This document shows, in pieces, positions 61,213 to 64,000 of a stretch of 64,000 nt of DNA. The notes under the pieces were generated by a model. That model was not told the DNA's origin. It saw nothing but the letters and a program-made list of their open reading frames with translations, and searched no databases. The stretch covers positions 1,292,775 to 1,356,774 of the forward strand of contig NZ_JABJVN010000001.1 of the NCBI RefSeq assembly GCF_013618475.1, written 5' to 3'. Position 1 is the first letter of the stretch, and each line of letters begins with the position of its first letter. The position numbers were made by a program, and so were the translations under genes. This DNA is from Saccharibacillus deserti (GTDB lineage Bacteria; Bacillota; Bacilli; Paenibacillales; Paenibacillaceae).

Positions 61213-61590
61213 TTATGAACGAAGCAGTTTAAGTTCTTTAAGGTCTACATTGAATTCCCCTTCGATCAGTACATCTAGTCCCAAAAGTCCATGAATATTG
61301 TGATATTTGAATGAAGTGAAATCTATGTATATATCTTTTAAAATGAAATCTCCTACTTGAATACCGTCGATACGCTTACTGAAGGCATGCTCTTTGCCTC
61401 CAATTCCATAACTAGTGATGATCTCATCTTCGATTCCAACTTGAATTCCAATCTCATCTACTTCATCTTGTGAAATCAAACTATGACTGGCTCCGGTATC
61501 AATCACAATGTTCGATATGATTTTCTTCTGCTTATTAAAATGGACCGTTATTTCTGTAAATAACAGTCCATCTCTATATTCAATGTTCAT
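61213..61590 (-). CDS. Retropepsin-like aspartic protease-fold protein
   Basis: A 125-residue single-lobe aspartyl protease-like protein. The active-site motif IDTGASHSLIS (Asp about residue 32) is intact and a HGLLGLDVL flap-side motif follows (I/L-LG-D), as in retroviral-type proteases. It should act as a homodimer. The start overlaps the previous stop (TAAATG), so it is coupled to the 80-residue partner upstream. Second gene of the cassette between sites 6 and 7. Confidence 0.85.
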   Translation of the reverse strand: MNIEYRDGLLFTEITVHFNKQKKIISNIVIDTGASHSLISQDEVDEIGIQVGIEDEIITSYGIGGKEHAFSKRIDGIQVGDFILKDIYIDFTSFKYHNIHGLLGLDVLIEGEFNVDLKELKLLRS

Positions 61591-61833
61591 TTAAAGATTT
61601 CTCCTTAACCCTATGTTTTTTCGTACCTTCACAACAACTTGATCTTTAGAAGTATGATAAACCAAGGTCTTATCACGACTATTCAATAACTCTCGGGTTG
61701 CTTCTTCATCACTGACAGGACCGATCACAGCCACATCATCAATGATTTCCTGATTGTCTGTTTCTTCCGAATGAAGCACTTCGAACTTCACAAATTGATT
61801 GGGGAAAATCTGTTGAACTTCTTGCCATTTCAT
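61591..61833 (-). CDS. Small partner protein of the retropepsin-like gene
   Basis: An 80-residue acidic protein (WQEVQQIFPNQFVKFEVLH at the start, a basic VVVKVRKNIGLRRNL end) of unknown function. It is translated directly before the retropepsin-like gene and has an excellent ribosome binding site (ACAGGAGGGATAATA before ATG 61833). The tight coupling suggests a substrate, inhibitor or regulator pair. Confidence 0.78.
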   Translation of the reverse strand: MKWQEVQQIFPNQFVKFEVLHSEETDNQEIIDDVAVIGPVSDEEATRELLNSRDKTLVYHTSKDQVVVKVRKNIGLRRNL

Positions 61834-61905
61834 TATTATCCCTCCTGTCTTTGGATGGTTATATTATACCATTCTGCAAGTCTACAACTCTCACTGGAAT
61901 TTCAC

Positions 61906-61997
61906 TTAACGTTCCTGTATTCACGACTCGACGCATATCGGGTGTCCGGCGTATGCCGGGCCAAGGACGTATGCCCGCAGCGTGAATATGATGTTAT
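61906..61997 (-). repeat. attC-like site 7 (92 bp)
   Basis: Outer arms TTAAC (61906-61910) and GTTAT (61993-61997). Interior hairpins as in site 6 with partial mismatches (CTCGAC/ATCGGG). Confidence 0.86.
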
Positions 61998-62023
61998 GTG
62001 ATATCGACGGCTTCTTTGAGTAG

Positions 62024-62452
62024 CTAGATGCCTAGAACTGAAATATATTCGTAGGTTTCCAATTGTTCTTTAATCCATATTTGAAATTCTTTAGCTATTT
62101 CCCTTACTTTCAAAATATTATTATTAAAATCTTGTTGAAATTCTTGTTCAGTATCGGCAAAGATGAAATATACATTCATTTTTAGTTGATCAATTGTTAC
62201 ATCTTCATCAATAAAATTGATTAACATATCTAATCTATCAAGGATTTTAAACCAAGTTTCTCGACCGATTTTATTAAACGCATAATGATCATATTCAGGA
62301 AATTCATTATCAATTGATTTTTCTATAAAACCAAATACTTCTTCAGTAAAGAAAATCGATTTTTCACTCCAACATTCTCCAAAATATTTTCCGGGTAAGA
62401 CTTCGATGTAACAGCTTCCTTCTAGCTCTTCCTTTGATCTTATAATCTTCAT
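62024..62452 (-). CDS. Hypothetical protein, 142 residues
   Basis: An AT-rich cassette gene for a soluble acidic protein (KYFGECWSEKSIFFTEEVFG and ETWFKILDRLDMLINFI). It resembles immunity-type or SMI1-adjacent proteins, but no family can be named. ATG 62452 is chosen because AAAGGGAAGTC precedes it; the earlier in-frame start falls at the attC-like site. Cargo between sites 7 and 8. Confidence 0.68.
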   Translation of the reverse strand: MKIIRSKEELEGSCYIEVLPGKYFGECWSEKSIFFTEEVFGFIEKSIDNEFPEYDHYAFNKIGRETWFKILDRLDMLINFIDEDVTIDQLKMNVYFIFADTEQEFQQDFNNNILKVREIAKEFQIWIKEQLETYEYISVLGI

Positions 62453-62485
62453 TGACTTCCCTTTCACCATTCTAGTCGATTTCAT

Positions 62486-62679
62486 ATAACGTTCCTGTAT
62501 TCACGAACCCTCACCACCCTAAGGGAACGAAGCGACCGACCGCGACGCGGTTGGGTGGTGCAGGGTTGTCGCCTGAGTCCGCTTCCATGCTACTGAATTA
62601 GCACCGTAGTGAATAATCTTCAAATGCTTCTGGCGACCAAGGGACAGCTAGCTGGACCGCCGCGTGCATGCTTTGTTAT
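62486..62679 (-). repeat. attC-like site 8 (194 bp, long core)
   Basis: Outer arms ATAAC and GTTAT with TATTCACG and CGTGCATGC. The long interior has AACCCT/AGGGTT plus CACCACCC/GGGTGGTG hairpin and GTCGCC/GGCGAC pairing, quite unlike the short sites. Size and core variation with conserved arms fits attC. Confidence 0.83.
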
Positions 62680-62802
62680 CTGATGGAATTCCTCCGCTTC
62701 TTCGAATTGAGACAGGACGTCGGCCCGCAAAATATTTTTTATAATAATTGAACTAACGTCTCCGCTAATTCAATCTACGTTAACCTTTAAATCACTTTTA
62801 TT

Positions 62803-63666
62803 TTATAACAACCGTTTTTTTAATCTCTCTAAATTTTCTTCTAGAAATATAGCATTTTTTTCAATGCCCCGACGATTACACCATCCAATACTAATAAAGG
62901 CATCAGTAAAACTGTAGAAAGGCAAAACATTTTCTAAATCAATTAATGGTCTGATACTGTTATAACCTTCTTGAAATGCATTATACAAGCTAACATCAAC
63001 ACTTAGAAAATCACGATACACTTTAGTGAAGTCGATTTCTGTTGAACCAAACTTTACACTTTCAAAATCTATTATTCCTGAAACTTCTTCATTATCAACA
63101 ATTATATTTGCAGGACGAAAATCCATATGTACGAAGCTTGGTCCATCTGGGGGCGGTAGCTGTTTCTTCATCTTTTCATATTTTTCAATGGCTTTTATAT
63201 ATAACCGTTCATCTAATATGTCCTTTACATCTTCAGCAACACTATAAAACTGACGTTCAATAAAATTAGACCAATTCGGAAATTCATTTTGTATACCTGT
63301 TAATACTTGATTATCTGGAGGACGAGTAGAATGCATTTCAGCATGAAGAACTCCAACTTGGTATGCAACTGTTGGTGTAGCCTTAGATGTTAATGGTTTT
63401 CCTTTTAATTCAGACAATAAAAAAGCACCAGGACACTCCTCATCACCTGACCAATAATCCAACATTACAGGGATGGAAACATTTCCTTTTAAAATTTCAT
63501 AGGATTCTAACTCTCGCTGATACTTCAATTTTGAAAAAGGAATTTTCAAAAAAACATTTGCACTATTGGATAAAGTACATTTATAAACTGTTGAACTATG
63601 GGAGTCTTCAACCTCATTAATTGATACCACCTGTAATCCTAACTGTTGAATGACACGATTTAACAT
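62803..63666 (-). CDS. APH-family phosphotransferase
   Basis: A 287-residue kinase-fold protein with the Brenner-type motif FVHMDFRPANIIVDN (His-x-Asp...Asn, about residues 178-192) followed by SGIIDFESVKFG. Hence the catalytic Asp and metal ligands are present. Possible substrates include aminoglycosides, macrolides or choline; none can be chosen. ATG 63666 follows AAAAGGGGGAAAGTTTG. Cargo between sites 8 and 9. The AT-rich gap 62680-62802 holds nothing else. Confidence 0.86.
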   Translation of the reverse strand: MLNRVIQQLGLQVVSINEVEDSHSSTVYKCTLSNSANVFLKIPFSKLKYQRELESYEILKGNVSIPVMLDYWSGDEECPGAFLLSELKGKPLTSKATPTVAYQVGVLHAEMHSTRPPDNQVLTGIQNEFPNWSNFIERQFYSVAEDVKDILDERLYIKAIEKYEKMKKQLPPPDGPSFVHMDFRPANIIVDNEEVSGIIDFESVKFGSTEIDFTKVYRDFLSVDVSLYNAFQEGYNSIRPLIDLENVLPFYSFTDAFISIGWCNRRGIEKNAIFLEENLERLKKRLL

Positions 63667-63769
63667 CAAACTTTCCCCCTTTTAATAAAATTCAAACTCT
63701 CATTTATTCCATCAAGCAACAGGACGTTGCGATTGAAATACTTACAAGTCTTTGGAGGAATTCTTTCTA

Positions 63770-63860
63770 ATAACGTTCCTGTGTTCACGACCCGGCAATG
63801 CCGGGTATCCGACGCATGTCGGATCAAGGACGAATGTCCGCAGCGTGAATATTATGTTAT
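63770..63860 (-). repeat. attC-like site 9 (91 bp)
   Basis: Outer arms ATAAC (63770-63774) and GTTAT (63856-63860). Hairpins CCCGGC/GCCGGG, TCCGAC/GTCGGA and GGAC/GTCC. Two of these differ from site 2 by paired changes that keep the stems. Rightmost site in the window. Confidence 0.88.
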
Positions 63861-63901
63861 AGGATGTCAGCAGCTTCTTCGAATTACTTACATGAAGTTG
63901 T

Positions 63902-64000
63902 TTACAAATTGAAATTGACTTTGATTTGCTTTGCAACTTCTTCGGCACTCAAATACGTGTTATTAATCCTTAAATAGTTTTCTTTTTGAATTTCTTCTGA
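63902..64000 (-). CDS. C-terminal end of a cassette gene (kinase-like), runs off right edge
   Basis: Thirty-two in-frame codons to TAA 63902-63904. The ending NTYLSAEEVAKQIKVNFNL resembles the C-terminus of small P-loop kinases, where the pattern is T-LSxEEVA-QI. Only the end is visible, so the family is provisional. It shows that the array continues beyond the window. Confidence 0.5.
   Translation of the reverse strand, partial: SEEIQKENYLRINNTYLSAEEVAKQIKVNFNL

Noticed and set aside
57335..63860. CRISPR array
   Set aside because: The repeats are 0.5-1.7 kb apart, vary in length and core, and are separated by real genes rather than short uniform spacers; no cas genes are present.
57928..63860. 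tRNA or simple transcription terminators as explanation for the cloverleaf repeats
   Set aside because: No anticodon stem, T-loop or CCA logic fits, and no U-tract follows the hairpins. Same-unit end complementarity is not expected for either.
1..64000. Insertion sequences, transposases, integrases or phage genes
   Set aside because: No DDE transposase, tyrosine or serine recombinase or phage structural gene could be recognised on either strand; only short palindromic elements and attC-like sites are seen.

Overview
The window looks like chromosomal DNA of a moderately GC-rich Gram-positive in the Paenibacillaceae (Paenibacillus/Saccharibacillus-like). This is inferred from strong AGGAGG-type ribosome binding sites, LplA/LplB/YtcP-type sugar ABC transporters paired with two-membrane-segment YesN-like AraC regulators, and several small Bacilli-type families. 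Almost every gene lies on the minus strand, so operons read from high to low coordinates.

Region 1 (1-8.9 kb): the head of a flavoprotein oxidoreductase, an Hfq-like protein, then a polysaccharide locus read from 8683 leftward: two permeases, a lipoprotein binding protein, a heparinase II/III-type lyase and an AraC-type regulator. A cre-like site precedes it. Region 2 (9-30 kb): single-gene or short-operon accessory functions. These include methyltransferases, a glycosyltransferase-GtrA fusion with a phosphodiester glycosidase, acetyltransferases, P-loop kinases, a nitronate monooxygenase-like enzyme, a GrpB-like protein, SMI1/KNR4 and SET-domain proteins, one AT-rich orphan gene of unknown function, two palindromic elements and several broken genes.

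Region 3 (30.2-52.5 kb): a large carbohydrate locus. A YesN-like regulator, binding protein, two permeases and a 1664-residue secreted multidomain heparinase-type lyase are followed by coupled Gfo/Idh/MocA dehydrogenases, a sugar isomerase/epimerase and an SGNH esterase. Upstream is a second catabolic set: a hydroxyacid dehydrogenase, an esterase-like hydrolase, a DHDPS-family aldolase, an NAD epimerase, and a regulator carrying a nucleotide-cyclase-like domain beside a candidate operator. Together they could degrade, import and oxidise an acidic or modified polysaccharide.

Region 4 (52.5-64 kb): AT-richer DNA with small, unrelated, all-minus-strand genes. From about 57.3 kb to the right edge, genes alternate with roughly 75-195 bp structured repeats that behave like integron attC recombination sites. 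The outer arms are conserved and inverted (ATAAC...GTTAT, then ATTCACG...CGTGAAT), and the interior folds into hairpins with compensatory changes. In seven of the eight complete units the sequence at one end is the inverted copy of the other end of the SAME unit, as expected if units are excised as circles and reinserted between G and TTA. Cargo includes Nudix, GNAT, DinB, CdiI-like immunity, retropepsin-like and phosphotransferase genes. No recombinase is visible; by integron logic it would lie beyond the right edge. This mobile-cassette array in a Bacillota genome is the most notable content of the window.
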